Shown here piece by piece: positions 1 through 13,400 of a DNA stretch of 64,000 nt; position 1 is the stretch's first letter, and every line of letters starts with the position of its first letter. Source of the stretch: Castor canadensis (taxonomy: Eukaryota; Chordata; Mammalia; Rodentia; Castoridae); contig NC_133399.1 of the NCBI RefSeq assembly GCF_047511655.1, positions 8,621,333-8,685,332 on the forward strand. Reading direction: 5' to 3'. A program made the translations under genes and the position numbers. The notes below the pieces were generated by a model. The model saw only the letters and a program-made list of their open reading frames with translations. It was not told where the DNA came from and searched no databases.

Positions 1-700
1 TGCTTTGTGACTGAGACAAGTCCCAGTCACACCCACAAAGCCTCCAGATGTCCTGACCTCCAAAGTTGGACTTGACTTTTCTACCTTGGTCCACGCACAG
101 ATTTACCTGGTCCTCCATGATGGTTGCTTGGGTTGGTCCCTTTTCCTTCATTGCCAATTGGCTTTTGATTTGGAGTTCATTGTCAGCCACAGAGATAGCA
201 GATCCCCCCAGCTCTAAGGCCACTGCAACAAGGTGGCAGGATGCATCTCCCCTGAGAAGGAGGTCTCCATGGTTCCCTGAGCATGTGAAAATCCGGGACA
301 AGCCCCCATGTTTTCAGAACTATCTTTAAGCTATTGGGGTGTCATGAGAAAGATGACACAACTCAGAAAGCAACCAGCAAGGCAAAATTACTTCTCCAGA
401 ATGATGCGCCATAGACAAAGAGCAAGTGCACACAGCTGGGAGTCCACTTGGGTTTTATCTTTAATGCAATGCTGCCCCTCCCCTGAAATGGGCAGGTTTC
501 CAGTTCAGTGTCTGTGCTGTTGGCTAATTGGAAAGGGGACATCAGGAGGGGGCTTTATAGACAAAGAATTTTTAAATTTCAGGGAAGCAATAACTGTTTT
601 AGGTTATCAGCTCCAGAATGAGGACATCTAGTGGAAGTTTGTCCAGGATAACAACCCTTTGTTCTTAGTAGAAATTTTCATCAGGTTAAGCAGAGTCCAT
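1..700 (-). repeat. Possible LTR-like interspersed repeat
   Basis: No gene is recognised. The stretch around 525-590 resembles 28670-28715 (both run from an AATTRGAAAGG block to CAAAGAATTTTTAAA). On the minus strand it has a TATAAAG near 555 and ATTAAA near 470, as a solo LTR would. Family not identified. Confidence 0.3.
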
Positions 701-791
701 GAAGCCAGCATATGGGAAGAGAGTTAGTGAGACTAACATTTGTAACATTTGGTACTGATGAAATCCTTTGACCCAACCTAAGCTGATCCTC

Positions 792-1012
792 ACACAGGTG
801 ACAGCACAATCTTATCTCTGGGAATCTGCATGGCGGTGGGGTTTGGGATCCCAGGGCAGACACAGGTGACAGCACGGTCTTATTCTTGGGAATCTGCATG
901 GTGGGTGGGTGGGATCGGCGGTGGGGGGGGGGGAACCCAGGGCACACACAGGTGACAGCGTGGTCTTATCCCTGGGAAGCTGCATGGTGGGTGGGTGTCC
1001 ACGGTCGGGGTC
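792..1012 (-). repeat. Minisatellite (about 3 units) just 3' of the CYP4F stop
   Basis: Three copies of a unit beginning ACACAGGTGACAGC and containing CTGGGAATCTGCATGG start near 792, 860 and 946. Spacing is 68 and 86 bp; a G-run expands the second unit. The array lies in the presumed 3' untranslated region. Confidence 0.8.
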
Positions 1013-1025
1013 CCGCAGGCTGTGG

Positions 1026-1203
1026 TCACCGAGCGCCCGCGCGCAGCGGCTCCACCCGCAGCCACAGCCCGCCCTCTGCGCGCAGGATCAGCTCAGGCTT
1101 CCTGCGCGGCTCCGCGTGGTCGGGCAGCACCCGAAAGCGCAGCAGCGTCAGCGCCAGCGCCACCTTCATCTCGCTCATGGCGAACGTCTGTCCGATGCAG
1201 TTC
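1026..1203 (-). CDS. Cyp4f14: CYP4F last coding exon (haem Cys, stop)
   Basis: 178 nt from acceptor CCACAG to the TGA at 1026-1028. It completes Arg466 and encodes [19 protein letters not shown] through [12 protein letters not shown]. It is very GC-rich. The 3' untranslated part below 1026 enters a tandem repeat; no clean AATAAA was found close by. Confidence 0.94.
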
Positions 1204-4200
1204 CTGTGGACGGTGGGAGATCTGACTGCCCGGGACCCCACTCGGACCCCAAGGTACCGACCCTGGCCGGGGAATGCGCCCCACCTGGCCAGTCCTAAGG
1301 GCGGCTTTGGGCACCCTTGTCCCCAGCCTGGCCCAGACCCTAACTCAGAGCAGCAGTCAGGCAGGGGCTCTGAGCGCCCCACGGAGGGCTTTGGTCCTAC
1401 CCAGCCCCATCCTCCAAACCTTTCCACAGGAGCTGTGCAGGTGTGGCAGAAACGATACCTGAGACTCTGACCGTCCCCACCCCCCAAGTCCACTGTTAAG
1501 CCAGACCCCCCCGCCCCACCACCACACTACCTCTTCACACGCTCGGGTCTCACCTGGGCCCCGCCGAGAAGGGAATAAAAGCCAGGGGTGACCTGTCCTT
1601 GATGTGTTCTGGGTCGAAGCGGAAGGGGTCATAGACCTGCGGGAGAAAAAGGGACAAGGCTGCAGGGTGGGGTCTCCAGCACAGCCATGGACAGACAGGT
1701 GTGCCTGTGCTGGGGAACTCCACCGCCTCCTCTAGGACAAGCACTGGGGGAAGGGAAAGCAGCACCTCAGGTTCTGGCCACACTGCTGGGTTGTGATGAG
1801 TCCCAAAAATACTGATACGGCAAATAACACCTGTGGGAGAGGAGGAGGACGACGACGTTAGGACAAGGCCCCGCTGCATGATGGTCCCCACTTCCTGCCC
1901 GACTTCCTGCTGTGGCACCTTTGGGGATGACCCGGCCATCGGGGAGCTTGATGTCCTGGGTGCAGCAGCGGGAGATGGCCATGACCGGCGGATGCAGCCG
2001 CAGACTCTCCTTGATGCACATGGTCAGGAAGGGCAACTGGGCCAGGTCGTCCCTAAGGAAACCCCACCAACAATTACCCAGGGAACAAAATCAAGGGTAC
2101 TCCAGCTCCTGCGTTGCTTCTGAAGCCTTTTCTCCCCGCAATAAAATAAGCTCCAGATGGATCAAATATTTCAGAATAAGAAAAGCAGAGAATTGACTGG
2201 GTGTGGTGGAGCACACCTGTAATCCCAGCACTTGGGATGCAGGAAGATGGCAAGTTTGAGGCCAGTCTCAAATAAAACAAAATATTGACAAAAGCACAGA
2301 ACTAGGAAAGTATTGGAGAAAATAAAGCCAGGTGTCTTCAGGAACTTTTTCTTAAGCAAACCCAATATCCAAAAACCAAGGGTAAATTTGAATAAAAGTA
2401 AATATTCCTATAGCAAGAGAGCAGAATCAAAATGCAAATGAGTAAGAAACAAAATAAACCGACTTGGTGCCTTTGTTCTTCTTTATCATTGTACTAGAGA
2501 TGCCAGCAAATGCAATTAGACAAGAATAATGAAAGAGTACTGTTTTGTCAGATGGGGATTTCATATTTAAAAAACACAAGAGAAACCACAGGAAACATAT
2601 AAACAGTAAGGGTGCTGCATTCTTTTGTTTAATCTTTTTGTATGGCTATTTAAAATTGTATAACCTGGCCAGTTAACTGGCTCAAAATTTGAAATCTATA
2701 AAACATCAGTATGGCCCAACACCATCCATTCCTCTTCCCACAGAGGTTACTGTTTTTACTGTATCCTTCCAGAACTACTTTTGCCTTGTCTTTTGAGATA
2801 GGATCTTCCTAAGTATCCCACGCTGTCCTTGAACTTGTCATCCTCCTGCCTCAGCTTCTCTAGTTCTGGGATTACATGCATGTGCCACCACACCTGGCTC
2901 CAAAAGTCCTCTTGGATTTCAGGTATGTGATTTTTAAAGGTCCTTGGTACACTTTCTCTAAAATGTTTTTAGAAGACTAAAAAAAAAATCATGAAGAATT
3001 AGATCAATCTGAAAATAGAAGATTAAAGGGGTGAAAACTTAAAAGGTTCCCTATAAAGATCTTTCTGATACCCAGATCCGACCTGTCCTTCCTCTTCTCA
3101 GACACCTCCCATGGCTCTCTATTGCCCTTGAGTGAAAAGTGAAGTCTTCAGCATCGCTTTCCAAGCCTTCCCCTGTGGGCCTCAGCTGCTGCCATCTCCA
3201 GTGCCATTTTCTCAATGTGATTCAGATGATTCAGTTCTCTCTCTCTCCCCCCACCCTCGATTCACAAACAAACTTTCTCTCTTCCTCTCCTGTCTTCTTT
3301 TCCCCCCTCCTTTCCCTTCCTCCTTCTTTTCTTCTCCCATCTGGGAGCAGAGCCAAGGAGAGGGGCTGGAGAACAGGCCACCAGGACCAGCACTCACCAT
3401 TCGATCTCTGTAGGGTCTCGGTCTCTCAGGAGCTCCTGTACCTCCTGCCGGCAGTGCTCCTGGTGTTCTGGATGCTTTGCCAGGTTGTAGAGGACCCAGG
3501 AGAGACCACTGGCTGTGGTGTCATGGCCTGAGGGACATGTCAGACTAGACTGCTTCAGCACCATGGAGGGTAAACAGCTCCCACGCATTAGTCCCCAGGC
3601 AGGATGGGGAGAGCATGGGCAAGATGGAGTGACCCAGGGCCCAGCCCCCAGTCCCTGGGATGGAAAAAGCCCTGACCCCTTGGTCGTCTTACAGTTGGAC
3701 CCTCACCCCCAAACATGAAGGTGTCAGCTTCTGCTCTTATGTCCTCATCTGACAGCGTCTTTCCATCTTCATCCTGGAGAGAAGGCAAGACTTCCAAATT
3801 AAACCCAGGGTTCCTGATCTAACCTGGGACAATCTCTGTAGATCCATCTTCCATCCAAAGCCCAAGTCACTTCCGCCAGTGGACTTCTCTTGGTCACCAT
3901 CACCAGAGTCCCCACTCTACAGCTTCCTGGCCTAGAATCTTGGTTTCCTGCTACATCCCTAGCTGGAGGAATAAGGGACCCATGAATATATTTGCGTTTC
4001 TTCATGATGAGGGATTTCTGAGGAAAAAAACTTACTGGCTGCCAGGTTTATAGGGTGACTGCATGCATTTACCTTCGAAGTTACAGATTAATCATTACTC
4101 GAGGATATTTGCTTCCACTCTCATGTGCTAAATTCAGAGAATTTTATTTTAACTCTCTGGAAGCATTTGGTTTGCAGGCACACAGTCATTACGTAACTTG

Positions 4201-4359
4201 TTCAGAATCCCAAACAAAGCATCTCTCTGTCTCTATTTTTGTCTGTCTGTCTGTCTCTCTGCCATTACCTAACTTTAGATTCCAAAACAAAGTTTCCCTC
4301 TCCCTCTTCCTCTCCCTCCCCCTCCGTCCCTCCCCTTCCTTCCTCCCTTTCTCCTCTCC

Positions 4360-4431
<72 letters not shown>

Positions 4432-7400
4432 AGAAGGGAAGAAAAGTTAGGTGTCCCATTTTCCTATAGAAGCTCCAAGACTCAGAATGTACAGGTGTCA
4501 CTTCTGTAGAGTACACCCTGCTGCACATACAGGAAGAATCATGGCATTTCCTGGAGAACGGGGGGTTGGGAATAGGAAGCCATTGCTACAGTCCTACCCT
4601 GGCTGCTGTTATTGCTGTGAGTAGCCAGAGGGCTGCTGAGATCATGGAGCTGGTCAGTTGTCCACACACATGTGGATTCATAGATTACTGCCATGCACTA
4701 ACTTATAACTTGTAAACAGAGTGACTTCTCAGGCTCTTCAGAGTTTCAGACTTTATCAGTCCCTATGGTCTGGAATCCAGAGTCGCCATTAAAATCTATC
4801 ACTGGAATGTCCCACCCTTCTTTAGGCACCTTCCATGTTGCCACAGTACCCTCTGCATCAAGCCCAAGTTATCTGACCTGACATTTGACCTCAAATCCAT
4901 TCTTTCTCTGGAGAAGCCCACCTTGGTCAGCAGCAGCACATCAATGAAGTCCAATGTCTTGGACTTGGTCTTGGCCAGGAGGAAGTCATCGATACCATGA
5001 TCAGGGAGGGTACGACGTCGTTCCTGGATGACGGCATCTGTGAAGTTGTGCACTAGGTGGCAGGCCTTACGGAAGCGCCGCCCGTCAGCGGTGAGGTAAT
5101 ACAGGAAGTCCATGTGCAGAAGCAGATTCTGGTGTCTTTTGGCCACAAGGGCACTGAGCTCCAAGATAGCAGCGATGTAGTCACTGGGTTTCCTGCAGGG
5201 TGAGGGCATAAAAAGGGTAATCACTTAACATCCCTGAAGCCCAAGGAGCACCTCACAGCACCATCTGGGAGCCATCTCCTGTTGGGATACGGAGCATCCA
5301 GAAACAGATGGCCTCACAGATCCATGGTGGGGACGAGCCATGAACCTGGACTCTCCACCATCCCTTCTCCCCCTGCAGGGCATCTCTGTGAGCTGCCTCC
5401 TTTAAGAGGTGGGGCCTAGTGGGAGGAAGTTAGGTCACTGGAGGGAATTTTGGGACCCCTCCTCTTCCTGTGTCTCTCTTTGTTTCACAACTGCATGAGG
5501 TAAGCTGGCCTTTGATGCCAAGTGCTCTTGCCAGGATGCACTGTGCCACCACAGGCCCAAAGCCATGGAGCTGTCCAACCATTGACTGAAGCCTGTAAAA
5601 CTGTAAGCCAAAGCAAACCTTTCTTTCTTCTATGTTGAGTATCTCAAGTATTTTGTCACAGTAAGGGAAATATGACTAACACAAGCTCAAACACCTTTAG
5701 TGGATCCCTGAAAACTTCACAATGAAGTTCAAATTCAGCATAACTTTTCAGTGTCCTGAGGACCTACCCACTGCCTATCCCTACAACCTTATTTCCAAGA
5801 TGCCTCTTCACTGATCCTCATGCATCCTCAGCTCACCTGCACCCATGACCTTAAATAATTCCACCTCCCTGGAAGGACCACTCACTCTCTCCCCTTCCCT
5901 GTCCTTCAAGGCCAGTTCTGAGCCACCTCTTCCAGTAAGTTCCCTATGGTCTCTCTGGAAAGTCCTCCCTTCCCTGCCTCCTCCTTTGGGTCAATGGCTC
6001 AGTTTCTGATGCCCTAGGCAGGGACTCACTCCTGACAGTTGCTCTCGAAGCTGAAGATGCATTTCTGGAGACTGTCCAAGGTCATGAGGCTGATGTGCTC
6101 AAACATGTCCAGACGGGTGTTGCCCTCTGAGATCAGACGCTGCCACTTGGCCTGGCCAGGGAAGGGGACAGGGCTGGGTCTTGGCTCCCTGAGAACGTTC
6201 CCCAACTGCAACCACCAGGATGGACTCCCCAGAAACAGCTTCTTGGTACCACCTTGTCCTCTGCCCCAAGTACCCAATCTCAGGGATAACCAGGCCTGGG
6301 TGGGAGTGGAAGCTGTTCCTGTAGCAAATGAAACCCAAGGCTGGGATCAGGAACCCTGAATTCAAGCCCTAGCTCTGCCTGCCATGCTCAATGCACCCTT
6401 GACCATATCTTTGCCCTCTGCCATGTCCCACTGGGTCAACTCTGGAGAAACAGTTAAGTTGACCTATTTTAGTGTGCAATAAACCAGGGTGGAATCCCCA
6501 CTCCACCATTCCTAATGCTCTTACTAGCTGGATAGACCTGGGCAAACTCCTTAAAGTGTCTGATCCTCACATTCATCATCCATAATGGGGCAAAAAATAA
6601 CCCAGACAGATTTAATGGGATGGCACATTTGGTGCTCCAACAAGGTAAGCTTTCCTCATCTTCGTTGTTATAAATTGATTTCAAAAAATATTCCTGTGTT
6701 GGGAGAGGTGGTTCTTCATTGTTCCTTGTGAATCCTCACCAAGTGTGCCAAGAACGCACTTGCCTGGCGCTCTTAACCTGGGCCATTTCTCAGGGCTGTG
6801 TTTGCAGAGAAGAGCAGGAGAGAGGAGGAATGGCTACCCCTACTCAAATGTCATGCTTGCTTCTGCTCACTGTAGAAGAAGGTTTTCTAAGTCACATTTC
6901 CTCCCCTACAATGCAATATCCTAAGCAAGCAGGCAACAACTGCATCCACCTGCATCACCATGATGGGATTTGGGTGACTTGGGGAAACGATGGAAACCAA
7001 CATATGAAGTGAATGCTGGTTGTGCCTTTGTAATTGACTTCCCTTTGTCTCTGGTGCAGAAATCTCAGATTCTGGAAGAATCCATGAGATAGTAAGAAGC
7101 TAACTTATTAGCTTACAGGCAGGAAAAAATCCTCTGCCCATCACAAAGTCTTCATTGCCAGTGCTTAGCTTCTTCCTGTTACCCATGCCTGTGAGAAATG
7201 ATTTTAGCAACTTTTGTTAAAAGGTGGAGCCTGATTCGCAAGCCCTTTGATTCTGTGCTGAATTTCTGACTTAGGCCAACACAATGTGGGGAAATTGATG
7301 AGGCCATACAACTAAACCTAAGAGGCATTTCAGCCTCCTCTCCCTCCCATAGGACACTCTCTGTGCCATGTGAATGACAGGAGAATTATAGGAACACGAA

Positions 7401-10400
7401 TACATTTGTCCCAGTTGAGGTCAGTCTAAAACAACCTGAAGTTGGCCAAGCCCCAACCATGTAAGAGAACTGAGCCAGGATCAGCCAAGCTGCCCAAGTG
7501 ATTCACAGCTCCTCATATCCCATGAGTGAGCCCATCCCAGAGGCACAGAAGAACCAGACCATGGACCTCCACCCTTGTCAGCAGTCATCAACCCTTAAAC
7601 TGTCAATGCAATGAGGCTTGAAGTGTCTTCTTGCTCATCAATAGTTACTGTGCAATCTTCATCAATACTGAGTTCAGTTAACAAAGCTTTGAGAGAAAAG
7701 TAGAAACTAACCCCTTCTGAGAACCTACCCTGTGCAGGGGCATGGTTCCATTATGTTATGTGGACCTCCCCTCAAAGTAGAGATTTTCATGGCCATTTTA
7801 CAGAAGAGGAAACTGAGGCTCATAGAAAAATAATAATAATCTCAAAGTGACCCATCAGAGCTAGGACTATAGTCTATCTGTGGCCCTTTCCACTCCCCAA
7901 CCTCCAGCTGGGACCCTGGGTTCCAGGGACTCACGTGCATGACATTGGTGCTGTCATTGAAAATCTTCACATAGGGCTTCAGGATGTTGAAGTGGAAGGC
8001 TGGAGTCAGCATACGACGGTGACGGCTCCACTTGTCACCGGAACTCAGCAGGAGCCCGTCCCCTGGGAGGGTGGCCATGGGCAGTGGGCAATGGCTGAAC
8101 ATACCCCTGTCCTCCAAGGCTGTCCCCAGCCCCCTTCACCTGCATTACTCACCCAGCCAGGGTTTCAGGAAGCTGTAGAAGATTTTGTCCTTGGGTGCAA
8201 CCACAGCTGACATGAAGGAGAACCATCAGGGGCCATGGACTGGGGGTAAGTAGGGGGAATCCTGGCCAGGACTCTGCACTTCCCCTCCAAACCCAGCATA
8301 GCCAGAAAGGGGCTAAGGACAGAAGAAGCAGGAAGGACAGGGGAGCCTAGGGTACTAGGCCAGGCCATATAGCAAGTAGAGTCAAGGCACAGCCTGACAT
8401 GGCACCACACACATCAGCACACCTTGACATGGCTCCCACATTGTCCACCCCACCGAGCACAGCATCACACTCTGCAGACCTTTACAGAGACTTAGGATAC
8501 CCTGTCCACCCCAGCTCTCTCTGACACCTCCTGAAATACACCTGAACCATGTGACATGGGTACGTATTAGTTAACAAGTCATGACATGCCTCAACATACA
8601 TAAACCTTCCCTGACAAGACATCACATGCTGTGACATGGACCAGACATGATCTAACATGACCCCAATGTGTCCCAAAAGACATGCACAGGTAGGATTTAA
8701 ATATACTCCCATTAACATTGCAGCTGTGGCCCATAGCCTCTCCAACTTGGCCTCTGGCATGTCCTAGATGTACCCAAGACCTGCCTTAGAAAAGTCTCAA
8801 ATAAGGTCTCAGTCATTTCTGAAAATGACAAGCCCAAGTGTGGCCAACAGGAGATAAAAACAACCACAAACAGCAGTTCAGAAAACAACCAGATGGGTCC
8901 TGACATGCTCCAAATATCCATGGCCCCAGATGAGCTCAGACATGACCATGTTTAGATAATCCCACATGTTGACAGGGTAACCAGATATGACATGCACCAG
9001 GTGTTACCAGGACACAGGTGCAACTGTGGCAGAAGTAGTTATACAGAAGTCATCACACAGCATGTTTTGAGACACAAGGAGACATGGCCACAGGTCAGAC
9101 AGGTGGATGCAGGTGAGACAGAAGCAAGGGTGTCACTGCCACAGTCCTTTCTGCCTAAACCTGGGTCACCCAACCAGCTGGAGGCAGCACAGAGACCTCA
9201 GCGGCAGGCCACATGGTATCTACCTGGAGCAAAAAGCACGGGCTTGATGCAGGTGGGGTGGAAAATGCGGATGACTGCATGCAACGGCCCCACCCTCCAG
9301 AGGCACACGTCCCCAAAGGTGCGCACCAGGTCCTGGACATACAGAACACCTTCCTCTGAGCTCTGGATCTAGAAGAGAACAAAGAGGACCCAATGCTGGC
9401 TCTGCTAGGCTGCTAGAACCAGATCTGAATCACTGGGACTCAGGGGACTTCTGTCCTCCTCTGTGCCTGGGGTCCCTCCCAACCCCTAAGAACACAACCA
9501 TCCAGGCCCCTCAGTAATGGGGACACAAGAATTCCTTCTCCATTTGGATCCAAACACCACTTTCCCATGAGTCTCTTCCATTCTATTTTCCAGATAAAGA
9601 AACCAAGACTCAGAAGGATGAAGTCACTTGCCCACCATCTCCCAAATAATAAGTGTCTTGTCTGAGCTCTGAGCCAGGGACTACCTGAGTTCTTAACGAT
9701 TCAATTGTGGCATGTCCTGAAACAACAGCACTGGGAAGAATGGCAGTCAGAGTCACAGTGATTGAATGAGGATTTTGATCTGTGATTCACATCAGGAGAA
9801 AGAAAGGGAATCATGAAAAAGAACAAAAAGAAAAGAAAAGAAAGGGAATCATGGACCGTTTGTATGAACTCTGGGGAAAGGTGAGCTCTCTTATGGGACT
9901 GAACACCTGAGACTCATCATTTAGACGTTGAGGAAGAGTTTGCCTTGAAAGGGAAAGAAAGTAAAACTGAGAAGAGACAGATGCCCAAGGACATGGTCTG
10001 TGTCCTGGATCCAACCATGACTGAATCCCACCCTCTTGGAATATACAGTTCCTTTCTTTGCTTAGACCACAAGGCAGTGAGTTTCTGCCACTTGCAACTA
10101 GAAGAAACCCCATCAGCCAAAGAGATCCAGGGCCCTGCCCACAATCACTCAGCTTTTTGGTGTCAGAGCCATGTTCCCTGTGGGACACTACCCCTTCCCT
10201 ATTCGTCCTAGCCTGTCCAAAGATGGACAGGCTGAGTTAGAGTCATCTAGGAGAGATTTCTGGAGTTTGGGGCAGGAGAGCAATGAGCATATAGTCAACA
10301 GACCACGAGATGGTGTGTTACCTAGCTTTGCATCACTGTGACAAATACCTGAGAGAAATAATTTAAAGGAGGAAAGATTTACTTTGGCTCATAGTTTTAG

Positions 10401-13400
10401 AAGTATCAATGCAAGGTTGGCTGTATTCATTGCTTTGGACTGAGGCAAGGTAGACACTACCACTGTGGTGGGAGTGGGTAGAAGAGGCTGCTCAACTCAT
10501 GGCAGCTAGGAAGCAGAGAGACAGACAGAGAAGGTCCCAGGACAAGATACAGTTCCCAAGGACACACACCCAGTGACCTACTTCCTCCAGCAAGGGCCTA
10601 CCTCCTTTTCACCACCTCCCAATAATGTGAGCCCTCTCAGCGATGCCTGCAGGGATCCTGAGCCTCTCACATTGCCCAGCTTCTCCAGTGTTCCTTTGAA
10701 ATCTGGGTGGAAGCCTCCATGATCCCATAACTGTTGCATTCTGTAATATTAATATTGTGAGTCCATGAAAGGATTAATCCATTGACTAGGTCAGAGCCTT
10801 TGTGGTCCAGTCACCTCTCAGTGACTGCATCCACCAGCTGGGGACTAACCTCTTGGGGCACACTTCATATTCAACCCCCAAGACTCTGAAACTCATGATC
10901 ATCTCATAATGCAAAATGCACTTAGTCCCTCTCCAGGAGTCCCTGAAGTCTTAATAACTCCAGCATTGCTCAAAGCCCAAGTCTAAAGTCTCCTCTGAGA
11001 CCTCAAAGCAGCTCTTAAGCTGTGAGTCCCTGTAAATAACTCAAAACAAGCTAAAACTCCCAGTATACAATACACAGTAAACATTCCCATTCCAAAATGG
11101 TGAAATAGGGGCACATAGAAAAAGGGTCAAATCAAAGCAAGACCAAACCCCATCAGGGCAAACATAAACCCTAAAGCTCCCTGTACAGTATCTGAGGCAT
11201 TGGGTGCCATGATGTGAGGTTCAAAGGGCTTGGGAATCCCCACCGTTAGGGCCCGACTGACTGCAGCCCACATTGCCTCTCTTGGGCTGGCTCTGCTCAC
11301 TGTACAGATGTTCCATGGTCCTAGCATCTCTGTCATCCTGGGGTCTCTACTTCAGTTTACGCTTCACAGCTTCTTTTATCTCCCTCTCAGGGCTGCCTCC
11401 AGGGATTCTGAGCCTGTCACATTGCCCAGCCTCTCCAGTCTTCCTTTGAAATCTGGGTGGAAGCATCTATGATCCCTTAACTGTTGCATTCTGTATGCTT
11501 GAAAAACCAGTGTCACAGAGATGATGACAAGGTCTGCTGCCAGCTCAAGCATTAGTTGAGCTGCACTGGACCACAGTTGCAGTGGCCTCTGAGTGCTTGG
11601 GTGGCTGAATATGGTGAAATGAGCCCTGAGGAGACAGCTTCTGAGGCAGCCCTGTGGCATCAGAGTGCCCAATGGCACTCTCTTCTCAAGGGATAGTCTT
11701 CCAAATGAGTTTACCCTTTCATGCCCTTGAGGCTGCCATAGGTGGAATGTGGCCAATACCTGAGATGGTCCACAGGCATCTTTCCTGTTGTTCTGCTTCA
11801 AAGTACTGGCTTCTTTTTGTTACTTTTACCAGTGCTAGTGTTTGAACTCAGGGCCTCATGCTTACCAGGCAGGCATTCTACCACTTGAGACACTCCATCA
11901 GCCCCTTTATGTGTTGGGTATTTTTGAGATAGGGTCTCACAAACTATTTGCTCTGGCTGGCCTCAAACCGTGATCCTCCTTATCTCTGCCTCCCAAGTAA
12001 CTAGGATTACAGGTGTGAACTACTGGTGCCTGGCAGTTTCTTTTTAATGACCCTAATCTCTTCAGCAACCATACTTTCCTAGGCACCAACTTTATGCATT
12101 CTCCTTTTTTGGCCAAATTCCAAGTTTTTCAAATCCTTCTGCTTCCATTTTCGCTCCTGATTCTCACTGTAAATACGGCTAAAAGAAGACAGTACCAGCC
12201 ATGCTGCAGCCCGGATACAGAGCTGCCTTGAAATTTCTTCCATCAGATAAAAAGCCCACCATATATTTTTGGTAGAACTGGAGTTTAAACTCAGGACTTC
12301 ACATTTGCAAAGCAGATGCTCTACTGCTTGAGACATGCCTCCAGTCCATTTTGCTCTGATTATTTTGGAGAGGGGATCTCAAGAACTATTTGCCAGGGCT
12401 GGCCTCAAATCATGACCCTCTTGATTTAGGTATCTAGGAGAACGGGAGTGAGTCCACAGTGCACAGCAAGTCCACCATTTATTAAACTCAGTCTCCCAAA
12501 ATGCAGACAAGTTATTTGCCAGAATGGAACACATATAGCTTCTAATCCCATCTCCAGTGGAGTCCTTATTCCCACCTGAAACCCCAGGAGCAGTCTTACC
12601 CTCTGAATTTCCGTCAGCATGCTGGCCTTTCCAACTCCTGCCAGACTCCCCCACTAAGCTCTGCTACAACATCCTCGGGCTTCTCCAGCCTGTCTCTCCA
12701 AACAGCCAAATTCCTCCCACAAGCCAGTTGCAAAGGCTTAAGAGCCACTTGAACAGGTTTAGTCTCATCAGTGATCCCACAACTATAAAATCTGTAGATC
12801 AAATACCGGACATAAGCAAGGGAGGAATGGTTTATTTGGCTCACGGTTTCAGAAGGTTTAGTCCATGGTCTCTTCGCCCCACAGATTTGGGCAGAGCATC
12901 ATGGTGGCAGGAGTGTGTGACAAGGAGGGTTCTTCACTTCATAGTAAACAGGAGGTAAAGACAAAGAAAGAGTCGTCCAGGGACGAAATACAATCCCTAA
13001 AGACATGGCCCCTGGAATCTACATCTCCAGCTAGGTCATAATTGTAGAAGCTTCCAGAGCCTCCCAAAATGACACCACCAGCTGGTGACCACGTGTTCAA
13101 CCCATGAGCCTGTGAGGACACTTCACAGCCAAACCATGACTTCCACCTTGGCTTGAGAACATGGATCTTTTTTTTTCCCCTGGGAGTGCTTCCAGCCCCA
13201 GGGGTAGCCACAAGAGGAAACTCCCACAGGTAAGATTTGTGGACAGCAGTGTGGCCTCAGGACCTGTCCCTAAGGCTTGTCTCACCTCCTTTCATGTCCT
13301 GATGGTCCACACAGCCTCCAGCTCCTCCCATGGGGAAGGATTGCAAAGGGGGAGCTTACAGCCTTGCCAGATCCCAGGGGAGTGGAGGTGACCTCTTACT

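Larger units (their letters stand above)
10318..13140 (-). mobile_element. MaLR retrotransposon (MST/THE1-like): LTR, internal part, LTR
   Basis: Two related terminal pieces (10318-10885 and about 12786-13140) share 'gaggaaagg/tttAttTggctcAcgGtTT' type text and CATGGCAGCYAGGAAGCAGAGAG-like blocks. Between them, TCCAGCATTGCTCAAAGCCC and AAAGTCTCCTCTGAGACC match the non-coding internal part of THE1/MST elements as I remember it, in antisense. Two SINEs are nested in it. All lies in the 4.7-kb CYP4F intron. No open reading frame is expected in this family. Confidence 0.6.
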
